From assembly GCA_016939335.1 (NCBI GenBank), contig JAFGHC010000026.1:1-43143 (forward strand): a DNA stretch of 43,143 nucleotides, in the 5' to 3' direction. Within the stretch, counting starts at the first letter, position 1; each line of letters opens with the position of its first letter. The translations under genes were made by a program, and so were the position numbers. The notes under the pieces were generated by a model, which did no database searches, was not told the DNA's origin, and saw nothing but the letters and a program-made list of their open reading frames with translations. Of this stretch, positions 15,875 through 26,230 are shown piece after piece. Source of the stretch: Candidatus Saganbacteria bacterium (GTDB lineage: Bacteria; Margulisbacteria; WOR-1; O2-12-FULL-45-9; XYB2-FULL-48-7).

Positions 15875-16477
15875 CTAAGGCCTGAAGGCGGGGAAAGAAG
15901 CCATGACCAGGTAGTCGAAGACCTGCGGCGAAACGTCAAGGCCGAGCAAGGTCTGGGTAAAGGCCTGGGCCGCCACGTTGCTCAAGCCGTTGATGGTTTT
16001 TTCGCGGCTGAAAGGGCCGAACCGCCAGACTTTGAACTTGAAGCGCTCGTAAACCGCGCCGATCCGCTCGGCCTCCAGGTGATGGAACAGCTGCTGGGCG
16101 ACGACCAGTTTCAGCAGCCGCTCCGACAGCTCGGCCGATTGGACTTCGCGCAGGAGCTTGGCGTGGAACTTGCGGGAGACGACGATCTCTTTTTTCCCGC
16201 GCCGGTATTCGCTCGAGTCGCCGCCGCGCTTGTCCTCGCCAAAGACCCGCAGCCCCATCTTGACGGCGATCTTGCGCGGGTCGCTGGCGCCGTACTCCTT
16301 GGCCACCCAGCCGGCCGTCTCATCGCCGATCGCCTGGGCCGCCTTGATCAGCCCGATTTTTTCCTCTTCGGACAGCCGCTGAAAGACCTGGTCGCGCGCC
16401 AGCTCGAGATAAGCCAGCGCGATCCGGTTGCGTTCGGCAATGGCGCCGACGGCCTTTTTCGTTTTGCTTTTAATCAT
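15875..16477 (-). CDS. uncharacterised protein
   Basis: 200 aa from the ATG at 16477, which lies inside the 3' end of the metallophosphoesterase gene (ATGATTAA overlap), so the two are coupled. Family not recognised. Mostly helical and rich in charged residues; no signal peptide or membrane span. A helix VVAQQLFHHLEAERIG followed by a conserved-looking WRFGPFSREKTINGLSN hints at an HExxH-like zincin relative without the exact motif. It ends 45 nt before the PHP gene. Confidence 0.75.
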   Translation of the reverse strand: MIKSKTKKAVGAIAERNRIALAYLELARDQVFQRLSEEEKIGLIKAAQAIGDETAGWVAKEYGASDPRKIAVKMGLRVFGEDKRGGDSSEYRRGKKEIVVSRKFHAKLLREVQSAELSERLLKLVVAQQLFHHLEAERIGAVYERFKFKVWRFGPFSREKTINGLSNVAAQAFTQTLLGLDVSPQVFDYLVMASFPAFRP

Positions 16478-17234
16478 AAAGTCTCTCAACGCGGTCCCTG
16501 ACCCGCTGTTTGTCGACCGACATTATAACATAATTGTAAAAACCGCCGAACTCCGGCGGCAGGTAGAGCGGCGCCCCCGCCCCGGCCGTGATAATGTAGG
16601 TCACGCCGTTGACCCTGGCCCGGGCATAGCCGTGGATGTGGCCGGCGAAAACGTAAGCGACCCGGTATTTTTCGAACAGTCTTTCCAGTTCTTCGGTGGT
16701 CGCCCGCCCCGACATGACGTAGCCGGCGTAAAGCTCGGAAGGGTCAAAGGCCGGCTTGTGCATGAAAACGAACTTGCGCCGCGCCCGGCTGGCCGCCAGA
16801 TCGGCCTTCAGCCAGGCAAACTGCCGGGCGTCAAAGCTTTGCCGGAAAGAGTTATCAAGCACAATGAAATGCGCGTCCTCGTGATCAAAAGAGTAGTAGG
16901 CCGGCCCGAAGTATTTATTGAAGACCCGCCAGCCGCCGTTCATGCCGTCATGGTTCCCCTGGACCTGGTAGACCGGCATTTTCAGGCGGGCGATCCTCTT
17001 TACGTACTCGGCATATTCGTCTTCGCGGCCGTTGAGGACGAAATCGCCCAGGTTGACGGCAAAGGCCAGCCCCTTTTCGGCGTTGAGCTTGTCGATCAGG
17101 CGGTCGAGGGCGGCCTGGTTCCCGTGGTTGTCGCCAAAGACGGCGAAGGAGAAGGCGGAGGCGGCAAGGGAAAGCGAGAGCCAGCAGACAAGAAGAATAG
17201 AGTAACGAGTAATGAGAATAGAGAGCGCGTTCAT
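16470..17234 (-). CDS. secreted calcineurin-like metallophosphoesterase
   Basis: 254 aa from the ATG at 17234; the frame extends upstream but through dapA. Signal peptide in the first 28 residues, ending SLAASAFS, then metal ligands FAVFGDNHGN, VNLGDFVLNG, QVQGNHDGMNGG (GNHD), FVFMHKPAF and FAGHIHGYARA, the full calcineurin-like set. Acts outside the inner membrane on an unknown phosphoester. The core of the signal peptide (SILITRYSILLV) is encoded by a heptamer repeat. 26 nt downstream of dapA. Confidence 0.9.
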   Translation of the reverse strand: MNALSILITRYSILLVCWLSLSLAASAFSFAVFGDNHGNQAALDRLIDKLNAEKGLAFAVNLGDFVLNGREDEYAEYVKRIARLKMPVYQVQGNHDGMNGGWRVFNKYFGPAYYSFDHEDAHFIVLDNSFRQSFDARQFAWLKADLAASRARRKFVFMHKPAFDPSELYAGYVMSGRATTEELERLFEKYRVAYVFAGHIHGYARARVNGVTYIITAGAGAPLYLPPEFGGFYNYVIMSVDKQRVRDRVERLYD

Positions 17235-17262
17235 TCTCGTTACTCGTCTCTCGTTACTCATT
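17197..17262. repeat. inverted pair of heptamer tracts
   Basis: 17197-17224: aatagag, taacgag, taatgag, aatagag. 17235-17262: tctcgtt, actcgtc, tctcgtt, actcatt. The two tracts are inverted copies around a 10-nt centre with the metallophosphoesterase ATG. The left tract encodes its signal peptide; the right one reaches the dapA stop. Confidence 0.7.
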
Positions 17263-18148
17263 ACTTGATTAGAGAAAGCCCCCTCAAAACTTGCCTGATC
17301 TGCTCTTTTTCCGCCTCGCTCGCCTCGATCAGCGGCAGGCGCGGCCGGCCGACCGGCAGGCCGGTCATCCCGAGCGCCGCTTTGACCGGCGTCGGGTTGG
17401 CGGCGATGAAGAGGACGTTGAAAAGCGGCAGCAGCCGGTAATGCAGCGCTTCCGCTTTTTTGACGTCGCCGGCGCGGAACGCCCGGATCATTTCGGCGAT
17501 CTCTTTCCCGGCGATATGCGAAGCGACGGAGATGACCCCCGCCGCCCCGACCTTCATCATCGGCAGCGCCATTGAGTCGTCGCCCGACCAGATGGTAAAG
17601 CTTTTTGGCAAAAGCTCGACCGTTTTTTTCGTTTGTTCGACGCTCCCGGCAGCGTCTTTCAGCCCGATCACGTTCGGGCACTCTTTCACGATCCGGGCCA
17701 GCGTCTCCGGCTGCAGGTTGACGACGCAGCGGCCGGGGATATTGTAAATAATGATCGGCAGTTTGGTGCTCCGGGCGACCGTGGTAAAGTGCTGGTACAT
17801 CCCCTCCTGCGACGGTTTGTTGTAGTAAGGGACAACGAGCATCGCCCCGTCGCAGCCGATCTTTTCCGCTTCTTTGGTCGATTTGACCGAAGTGGCGGTC
17901 GAGTTGGAGCCGGTCCCGGCGATCACTTTGGTCCTTTTGCCGGCCGCTTTTTTCACGACCCGGTACAGTTCGTATTCTTCTTCGTGGGTCAGGGTCGGCG
18001 ATTCGCCGGTCGTGCCGTGGACGACCAAAGCGTCCGAGCCGTTATCGGCCAGGTAATTGGCCAGTTTAACGGTCATTTCGTAGTCGACCGACAGGTCTTT
18101 TTTGAACGGCGTGACCATCGCCGTCATTAAATTGCCGAAATTGGCCAT
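17261..18148 (-). CDS. dapA: 4-hydroxy-tetrahydrodipicolinate synthase
   Basis: 295 aa. Condenses aspartate semialdehyde with pyruvate (lysine/DAP pathway). TAMVTPF start, HGTTGESPTLTHEEE, YNIPGR, and the Schiff-base Lys in NVIGLKDAAGSV. The ATG at 18148 has a perfect GGAGGT (18154-18159) and is preferred over longer starts. A TAAAAT at 18169-18174 predicts a leader of about 13 nt, so this unit is leadered, unlike many others here. Feeds murein synthesis with Asd and Alr of the same window. Confidence 0.97.
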   Translation of the reverse strand: MANFGNLMTAMVTPFKKDLSVDYEMTVKLANYLADNGSDALVVHGTTGESPTLTHEEEYELYRVVKKAAGKRTKVIAGTGSNSTATSVKSTKEAEKIGCDGAMLVVPYYNKPSQEGMYQHFTTVARSTKLPIIIYNIPGRCVVNLQPETLARIVKECPNVIGLKDAAGSVEQTKKTVELLPKSFTIWSGDDSMALPMMKVGAAGVISVASHIAGKEIAEMIRAFRAGDVKKAEALHYRLLPLFNVLFIAANPTPVKAALGMTGLPVGRPRLPLIEASEAEKEQIRQVLRGLSLIK

Positions 18149-18153
18149 AGAAC

Positions 18154-18174
18154 ACCTCCGATATTTTAATTTTA
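18154..18174 (-). promoter_or_regulatory. Shine-Dalgarno and -10 of dapA
   Basis: GGAGGT at 18154-18159, 5 nt before the ATG, and TAAAAT at 18169-18174. It shows that the organism does use strong ribosome sites where a leader exists. Confidence 0.55.
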
Positions 18175-18277
18175 TCATGAACACAAAATCAAAAACAGTG
18201 AAATTCTCTCCGCCAAGCGCCGACAAACAGACAGTGCTTCCGGCAAACATTACGACAAAAACAGGGGAAAAACAAAA

Positions 18278-18999
18278 ATGATCGGAACAGCAACGGTTGA
18301 TCTGCGCTCGAGGACGATGAACGGCGGCTGGGGTCTGCTGCGAAGAACTTGGCCGATCCCCGGAATGGCCGAGGCCAGCGCGATGATTGCCGGGCATGCC
18401 TTGAGTCAACCGGCGATCGTCAGTGTCACAGGTTCAAAGAGCGCGCTGGCCCTGGTGTTCGGGGAAAATCCGCACAAAACAAAACCAATCCCGCCCTCAC
18501 CGCGTTGCGCGGAATATTTAAGCCTGGCCGGGGTAAAAGATTTGTTCTTCCCGGCGGAGACCGGCCGGGAAAACATCGAATTGGTGCTCGCTTCGCTCTG
18601 CCATGGGCACAAACCGCGGCGTCTCGTCATTGAGATACGCGATTCCCGGGGCCGGCCGGTGCCGACCGCGACCTGGGCTACTTTTTATCCCGACGAATCA
18701 AAACTGACTTTGCTGCAGCGGGCCAGCCTCCGGCTTCATGAACTCATCAGTAAGGATTGCAACATCAGATATCTTTTACCGGCCCTGGAACAACCGGGCG
18801 GGACGATCGAAACCGTCAGGGAACAAGTCAGAAGCAACCTCGCTGATTTGCGGAGAAGGAACCCTTTTCTGCCGGCGGTTAATGTGAACCTGATCACCGG
18901 CTATTATCAGCTGGCGGCCGCAACAATAGAATCGGCCATCGAGAAGAACGCGCCAACGATCGCGCAACAGCTCGACCCGATCAGGACGATCAATTTCCT

Positions 19000-19003
<4 letters not shown>
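18278..19003 (+). CDS. hypothetical protein
   Basis: 241 aa with an AGGGGA site about 11 nt before the ATG. Not recognised. No signal peptide or membrane segment; an N-terminal half rich in Gly/Ala/Pro and a helical C-terminal half ([34 protein letters not shown]). Divergent from dapA and convergent with uvrB, overlapping its last 4 nt. Third-position GC is like that of the housekeeping genes, so it is resident rather than newly acquired. Confidence 0.65.
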
Positions 19004-20988
<1,985 letters not shown>

Positions 20989-21220
20989 TTAATTGCTTCA
21001 GCGTCCCTGAATTATTGATGATAATGTCGGCAAGCCTGGCGTACGCTTGAGCGGAAACTTGCGCGCCGATCTTTTGCTTCGCTTCTTTTGCGCTCAAGCC
21101 GTGCTTCACCAGCCTTTTCAGCCTGATCTCTCTCGGCGCGGTGATCACCCACACCTCATCGACCAAAGGCAGCAAACCTATTTCTTTCAGGACGGCCGCG
21201 TTGATCACAATTAGCGTCCT

Positions 21221-21248
21221 ATGTTCTACGTTCAGCTTTCTACTTTCG
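21221..21248. repeat. heptamer repeat inside coaE
   Basis: Units atgttct, acgttca, gctttct, actttcg with exact 7-nt period, inside the coaE frame just before the strand that leads to NAAVLKEIGLL. Confidence 0.65.
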
Positions 21249-21532
21249 ACAATCTTCCTGATTTCTGCCCTCAAATAGGGGTGAACGATCTTGTTCAAAT
21301 GGAGCAGTTTCTTCCTGTCCGCAAAAACGAGCTCGCCCAGCTTTTTCCGGTTGATCCGGCCGCCGCGCATCAACACCTTGGAGCCGAAGCACCTGACCAA
21401 TTGGTGCCAGGCCGGGGCCTGCGGCCTGTAAACTTCGTGCGCCAGTTTATCGGCATCAATAATGTAAGCGCCGCGCCGCCGCAGCAGCCGGGCGACCGCG
21501 TCCTTGCCCGCGCCGATCGGCCCGGTCAGCCC

Positions 21533-21560
21533 TATTACTTTTACCTTTTTACTTGTCACT
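21533..21560. repeat. heptamer repeat at the coaE start
   Basis: Units tattact, tttacct, ttttact, tgtcact. The GTG start codon and the first residues of CoaE come from this tract. Related to 3692-3719. Confidence 0.65.
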
Positions 21561-21568
21561 TTTTTTAT

Positions 21569-21574
21569 ATTATA
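21569..21574 (-). promoter_or_regulatory. -10 box of coaE
   Basis: Minus-strand TATAAT, 9 nt before the GTG, leaving a leader of about 2-3 nt. Confidence 0.45.
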
Positions 21575-21588
21575 GCACGCGGCTCGTC

Positions 21589-21617
21589 TTGACAAAAGGA
21601 AACGCCTGCCATAGAAT
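21589..21617 (+). promoter_or_regulatory. sigma70-type promoter of the envelope operon, leaderless
   Basis: TTGACA (21589-21594), 17-nt spacer, TAGAAT (21612-21617). The ATG at 21625 begins 8 nt after the last base of the -10, so +1 falls on or next to the start codon. The best full promoter in the window, and it fixes the leaderless reading. Confidence 0.75.
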
Positions 21618-21624
21618 TCGGACA

Positions 21625-23535
21625 ATGAGACCGGCAAAATTTGTCCCCGCGCTGCTGTTTTTTTGGCTTCTAACTTTGTCCGCCAGCGCCCCGGCCGCCG
21701 ATCTCAATTACCCTTACGGCCGCGTCGATCTCACTCTCCCCCCGGCCGCCGACCCGTTCCCCGGCTTCGGCAGCTATTTCAGCGCACTTAACGCCGGGCC
21801 GGGCAGTTCCCTCTGGAATCCGGCAACGCTCGGCAAAGTAAAACTGACGCAGGCCGAATTCTCCCTGATTTCCCCGACCGGCAACAACGCGCTGACCAGG
21901 ACCTCAAAACTGGATGAAATGTCGGGCCGGGCGGAGATCGGTTCGGGGACCGGCTCGGGAGGCGACGCCGCGGCCGGTTATGCCATCTTCTTCCGGCCGC
22001 TCGCCGAGTTGAGTGGCGTCGGGACGACGACCAAAGAGATCTCGGTGCAAAGCAACTTGAACTACGCTTCGGCCGGCGGCGGGGCCGATTTTTCCGCGGC
22101 CCAGCGCGTCAACGACTGGCTGGTCGTCGGCTTCGCCTCGCACGGCCCGCTGGGCGGCGGGCTCGCCCTGGCCGGCGATTTTCCACTGACCACCCGCGCC
22201 GACATGAACCTCTGCGGGCAGAACTTCGGCGCTTTTTCCATCACCGGCGCCGGCAAGCTGAATTATACGGTCAGCCCCGGCGTGACCCTGGAATCGCTCG
22301 GCGAGGTCTGGAGCGGCTTCCTGTCGCAAGAGGTCAATATCCCCTTCACCAATATCAGCGAGTTCCGCGACAGCCTCGATATTCAAGCCCCCTACATCGG
22401 CACGATCGCCGCGCGGCACGACAAGTTCCACGCCGGCCTGAACTTTATACCGATCTCGGCCACGGCGCGGATCGATAACGACGTGAGGAGCGTCGTCAAT
22501 TCCGACGCCCCCGACCAATACCTTTACGTTCCAAATTTTGACCCGAACACTCCCGAGGCGACCTGGTTTACCGATCCCGCCCGCTACGGCGCCCAGGCCG
22601 GCTACAACGGCAAACAGGTCGTCCTGCCGGCCGGCAGCCTTGTTTCCGACCTCCGCTACCGCGGCTTTTACAGCGGCAGCGCCGCCCGCTTCGACCTCGG
22701 CGCGCTTTACGACGTCAACGACTGGTTCACCGTCGGGGCGGTGCTGGAGAATTTCAACGGGGCTACGCTCGACATGCGGGGGAGCGGCCTGGCCGGTTAC
22801 GCGACTTACCGCTCCCTCAACACGGCCGAGACCTCCAGCCTGCTCGAGCCGGGCAGCAACGCCGATTGGAACGTCTTCACCGATCAGTGGACAACGACCG
22901 GCGAGGTCGGCGGCGCGCCGCTCTCCCTCGAGCCGAACAAGGTCTATCAGCTGCCGAAGCGGCTGCGCCTCGGCTTCGCCCTCCGGCGCCCCTTCCTGAT
23001 CGCCGTCGATCTGGAACAGAACCAGACGCCGTTCACGGTCCCGGCCTCGCCGGAGATCACCGTCAGCGGCCTGAACCTGGTCCGGATCGGCATCGAGAGC
23101 CGCCTTTTCTCCCTCCCCTGCTGGGTCAGGGGCGGCACGACGCTGGCCCTGAAGCCGGCCGTCACCACCAGCGATCCGCAGCTCGCCGACAACATCAACA
23201 AGGCCTTCAGGTACGGCGTCCTCCCCGTCAAACTCGACTTCGGCTCGACGATCGACCTCTGGGGCTGGCGGATCGGCGATTCGGTCGGCGTCAGCCTGCT
23301 GCCGGTGATCAGCCTCCTGCAGGTGGACGTCCTCAACACTGACCTGAGCAAAACCGCGTTCTTCAGCCTGTCGCTCGCCAAAGAGGCCTGGGAGATCAAA
23401 TACCTGACGCAGGTCGATCCGGCCGCCACCGCTTCGAGTTACAATAATAAAACTCCGGACGCCAACGGCGAGAAGAGTTTCGGCCTCACGGACCTGAGGT
23501 ACACTCAAACGTTAGGGGTGACGTACAAATTTTAA
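21625..23535 (+). CDS. outer-membrane beta-barrel protein
   Basis: 636 aa. Signal peptide MRPAKFVPALLFFWLLTLSASAPAA, then many alternating strands and a C-terminal strand ending TLGVTYKF with the terminal Phe used for outer-membrane assembly. The N-terminal part (GSYFSALNAGPGSSLWNPATLG) is like the PorV/UPF0164 group of barrels. The ATG is set by the promoter; upstream starts would lie in the promoter. First gene of a three-gene operon with a secreted FlgD-fold protein and a barrel-SLH protein. Function (porin, or anchoring or secretion partner) unknown. Confidence 0.8.
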   Translation: MRPAKFVPALLFFWLLTLSASAPAADLNYPYGRVDLTLPPAADPFPGFGSYFSALNAGPGSSLWNPATLGKVKLTQAEFSLISPTGNNALTRTSKLDEMSGRAEIGSGTGSGGDAAAGYAIFFRPLAELSGVGTTTKEISVQSNLNYASAGGGADFSAAQRVNDWLVVGFASHGPLGGGLALAGDFPLTTRADMNLCGQNFGAFSITGAGKLNYTVSPGVTLESLGEVWSGFLSQEVNIPFTNISEFRDSLDIQAPYIGTIAARHDKFHAGLNFIPISATARIDNDVRSVVNSDAPDQYLYVPNFDPNTPEATWFTDPARYGAQAGYNGKQVVLPAGSLVSDLRYRGFYSGSAARFDLGALYDVNDWFTVGAVLENFNGATLDMRGSGLAGYATYRSLNTAETSSLLEPGSNADWNVFTDQWTTTGEVGGAPLSLEPNKVYQLPKRLRLGFALRRPFLIAVDLEQNQTPFTVPASPEITVSGLNLVRIGIESRLFSLPCWVRGGTTLALKPAVTTSDPQLADNINKAFRYGVLPVKLDFGSTIDLWGWRIGDSVGVSLLPVISLLQVDVLNTDLSKTAFFSLSLAKEAWEIKYLTQVDPAATASSYNNKTPDANGEKSFGLTDLRYTQTLGVTYKF

Positions 23536-23538
23536 ATA

Positions 23539-23566
23539 AAAAATCAAAAATCAAAAATCAAAAATT
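23539..23566. repeat. aaaaatc heptamer repeat
   Basis: Four units, three of them identical, filling the gap between two envelope genes. It encodes the positively charged start of the next signal peptide if that gene begins upstream of the TTG. Confidence 0.75.
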
Positions 23567-24239
23567 GGGAATATTATTGCTGTCTCTGGCGGTCCTCTGC
23601 TGCTGGCAGTCCGCCGCGCAGGCGAAGCCGTCGCTCAGCCTGCGGATCAACGGCGTCACTCCCCTGCCGGGCGACCTGCTCGCCGCCGCGCCGGTCATCA
23701 GCGTGACGGTCGTTTCGTCCGCCGCCGCGGTGACCGGCCGGATCACCATCGATGACACGGCCACGGCGCTGATCTTTGTTGGCTCAAGCGGTCATTTCTA
23801 CGCCACGCTGGAGGTCACTCCCCCTCTCGCCGACGGCAGGCACGGCCTGACGATCGAAGCTTTCGACACGACCGGCGGGGCGACTTACGAACTCGTCCCG
23901 CTCTTTGTCGAAGGGGGGCCGGAGCTGACCGTGATCGGTTCGCCGCTTAACTATCCCAACCCGTTCGATCCTGGTTCGGCGGGGGCCGCCACGACGATCG
24001 CCTACTCATTGTCCAAAGCTGCCGATCTGACCCTCTCGCTGCACGACCTCTACGGCCGCCTGGTCGCGAAAATGAGTTTCAACGCCGGCGCCAACGGCGG
24101 GCGCGCCGGCTACAACACAGTTAGCTGGAACGGCCGGTCCGACGCCGGTCAGGTCGTCGGCAACGGACTTTACATCTATCTGCTGGCCGCCGACGGCCGG
24201 GTCGTGGGACGGGGCAAGCTGATGGTTTTAAAAAGATGA
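23565..24239 (+). CDS. secreted protein with FlgD-like Ig C-terminal domain
   Basis: 224 aa from a TTG at 23565; no ATG is available, and the true start could be another rare codon in the A-rich repeat just upstream. Signal peptide GILLLSLAVLCCWQSAAQA. The C-terminal 95 residues carry YPNPFDPG, IAYSLSKAADLTLSLHDLYG and NTVSWNGRSDAGQVVGNGLYIY, the FlgD Ig-like fold that often ends secreted proteins. The middle resembles a small beta-sandwich. It overlaps the next gene by ATGA. Probably a periplasmic or surface partner of its two barrel neighbours. Confidence 0.8.
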   Translation: MGILLLSLAVLCCWQSAAQAKPSLSLRINGVTPLPGDLLAAAPVISVTVVSSAAAVTGRITIDDTATALIFVGSSGHFYATLEVTPPLADGRHGLTIEAFDTTGGATYELVPLFVEGGPELTVIGSPLNYPNPFDPGSAGAATTIAYSLSKAADLTLSLHDLYGRLVAKMSFNAGANGGRAGYNTVSWNGRSDAGQVVGNGLYIYLLAADGRVVGRGKLMVLKR

Positions 24240-26203
24240 GCAGGGTTTTATTAATTATAACCCTAATTTGTCATTTGTCATTGGTCGTTTGTCATTCGGC
24301 TCTGGCCGTGAACGGCGTCGGCAGCGACCCGTCGCTTGACCTGTTCTCGGCCCGCCAGCTCGGGCTGGGCGGCCTGACGGTCAATTTTGCCGACGATGCC
24401 GGCGGGGTCTTCGCCAACCCGGCGGGGCTGGCCGAATTGGAGTTCCCCCAGCTGACGACCAGTTCGCGCCGGCTGACGCTGGGCGAAACCCAGTACCTGC
24501 TGGCCGGCTGGGCGCTGCCGACCGCGTGGGGAACGTTCGGCCTCGGCTACAGCGCGGCCGGCGCCGGCGGCTCGCTCCCCACCATGCTCGATCCGGGGAC
24601 CGGCCGCGTCATTCAGGACCCGAGCCGGGAAGCCGGCAGTTTTTCCAACAGCGTGATCGCTTTTTCCTATGCCCGCACCGTCCCGGCGCCGGTAAAATTA
24701 GCGGTCGGCGGCAATCTGAAACTTTTCAACCAGTCGCTCTCCGGCGCCGGGGCCGCCGACCGGGGGAGCGGGTTCGGGCTCGATCTGGGCTGTACCTGCC
24801 AGGCCCTCCCCTGGCTGACCGCGGCCGCCGGCTTGAAAAACCTGATCGGCGGCTCCGTCAGATGGTCCGGCTCGGAAGACACGCTGGGAAGCGCTTACCG
24901 GCTCGGAGTGGCCGCGACAATTCTCGGCGGCAGCCGGGAAGCGTTCCGTACTTATCCGCAAAAACTGACGGCCGGGCTTGAATTTGATCTGCCGGGCGGG
25001 GTCCTGGCCGCGAACAATTCGCTCCTCTACCATCTCGGTTGCGAATATTTCCCGCTGAAAAACATCGCGCTGCGGGCGGGGCTCAACCAGGAAACGGCCG
25101 GCACGGGCCTGGCCCTCGGCCTCGGCCTGGTCAACGGCGGCTTCCGGTTCGACTACGCCTTTGTCCAGCGCCCCGGTCTGCCGGGCGACAACCCGCACTA
25201 CTTTTCGCTTTCCTACATCGGCGAGCGGGTGCTGACCTGCGAACCGAAGCTGAAACTGAAGAGCGCGCACCTCAAGTTCCTCTTCCCTTATGACCGGCTG
25301 ATCACCGATAAAGATATCATCCCCGTCAGGGCCGAGGCCTGGGGCGACCGCGTCGTCGATCAGAAACGGATCTGGACCGTGACCGCGGTCTCGGCGACTT
25401 TTGACGTAGTCAACCAGATTGTCACCGAACCGCTGGCCTCCGTCGCGCTGGGCGATAAAAAGCTTGACCAGGAGGGGACGATCGAAACGACCCACTCCCT
25501 GAAACTCGGCTGGAACGATGTCCGGCTGACCGCTTTCACCAGCCCGGAGATCTTCGCCGGCCGGACCTATGAGAGCAAACTTGGCAGCGCGGAAGCGCGC
25601 GTCCTGCGCATCGTGCCGTTCACCGATACGCCGATGAACTACTGGGCGATCGAGCCGATCGCGCTGATGGGGGTGCTCGGCCTGGTCAACGGCTATCCGG
25701 ACAATTCCTTCAGGCCGGAAAAGGGGATCACGCGGGCCGAGCTGGTCACCCTGCTGGTCAAGAGCCTGGCCTTGCCGCAGGAAACGCTCGACTCCTACGC
25801 CAGCGTCGAAGCCTTTAAAGATGTGCCGCTCCACCACTGGGCGGCTAAATACATCGCCTGCGCCGACGCGCAAAAATACGTCACCGGTTATCCGGACGGC
25901 CGCTTCGCGCCGAACAAGGTGCTGAGCCGGGCGGAAGGGGCCACGATCATGGCCCGCTACGCCAAGCTGGCGCCGGCCGGGGGGACGAAGTCATTCGTCG
26001 ATTTGAAGGACGGCTTCTGGGCCGCTGAATTCATCAACGCGGCGCGGCAGGCCGGCCTGTTGAAATATCTGGAGGGGAAAGATTTTAAGCCGGATAACCC
26101 TTTCACCCGCGCCGAGGCCTGCGAAGTCCTTTACCGCGTGCCGGCGGTGCAGAGCAAAGTCGACCAGTACTGGGAAAGCGGCCTCATTTCTGCGGGACGA
26201 TGA
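24236..26203 (+). CDS. PorV-like barrel with three C-terminal SLH repeats
   Basis: 655 aa. Signal peptide VLLIITLICHLSLVVCHSALA, whose core is encoded by a heptamer repeat. Residues 30-330 match the PorV/UPF0164 barrel type (RQLGLGGLTVNFADDAGGVFANPAGLAEL). A linker of about 130 residues follows, then SLH repeats at about 460-515 (NYWAIEPIALMGVLGLVNGY), 525-580 (HHWAAKYIACADAQKYVTGY) and 585-640 (GFWAAEFINAARQAGLLKYL). SLH domains bind secondary wall polymers or peptidoglycan, so the protein likely ties the outer membrane to the wall. The SLH at the C-terminus is unusual; cyanobacterial and Negativicutes porins have it at the N-terminus. Confidence 0.88.
   Translation: MSRVLLIITLICHLSLVVCHSALAVNGVGSDPSLDLFSARQLGLGGLTVNFADDAGGVFANPAGLAELEFPQLTTSSRRLTLGETQYLLAGWALPTAWGTFGLGYSAAGAGGSLPTMLDPGTGRVIQDPSREAGSFSNSVIAFSYARTVPAPVKLAVGGNLKLFNQSLSGAGAADRGSGFGLDLGCTCQALPWLTAAAGLKNLIGGSVRWSGSEDTLGSAYRLGVAATILGGSREAFRTYPQKLTAGLEFDLPGGVLAANNSLLYHLGCEYFPLKNIALRAGLNQETAGTGLALGLGLVNGGFRFDYAFVQRPGLPGDNPHYFSLSYIGERVLTCEPKLKLKSAHLKFLFPYDRLITDKDIIPVRAEAWGDRVVDQKRIWTVTAVSATFDVVNQIVTEPLASVALGDKKLDQEGTIETTHSLKLGWNDVRLTAFTSPEIFAGRTYESKLGSAEARVLRIVPFTDTPMNYWAIEPIALMGVLGLVNGYPDNSFRPEKGITRAELVTLLVKSLALPQETLDSYASVEAFKDVPLHHWAAKYIACADAQKYVTGYPDGRFAPNKVLSRAEGATIMARYAKLAPAGGTKSFVDLKDGFWAAEFINAARQAGLLKYLEGKDFKPDNPFTRAEACEVLYRVPAVQSKVDQYWESGLISAGR
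24267..24301. repeat. tttgtca heptamer repeat in a signal peptide
   Basis: Five units tttgtca, tttgtca, ttggtcg, tttgtca, ttcggct. In frame they give ICHLSLVVCHSA, the hydrophobic core and cleavage region of the signal peptide. Confidence 0.75.
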
Positions 26204-26230
26204 TCACGTGCTGTACATAACAAGTCTAAT

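Noticed and set aside
16470-17681. long 403-aa form of the metallophosphoesterase
   Set aside because: The extra 149 residues are a shadow of dapA; the signal peptide begins at the ATG at 17234.
17261-18409. long 382-aa form of DapA
   Set aside because: The added N-terminus is not DapA-like and would span the promoter; ATG at 18148 has a perfect GGAGGT.
21904-23508. 534-aa minus-strand ORF opposite the barrel gene
   Set aside because: Shadow frame. The plus-strand ORF has a promoter, signal peptide and C-terminal Phe.
24698-25873. 391-aa minus-strand ORF opposite the SLH gene
   Set aside because: Shadow of the SLH-barrel frame with no start signal or domain.
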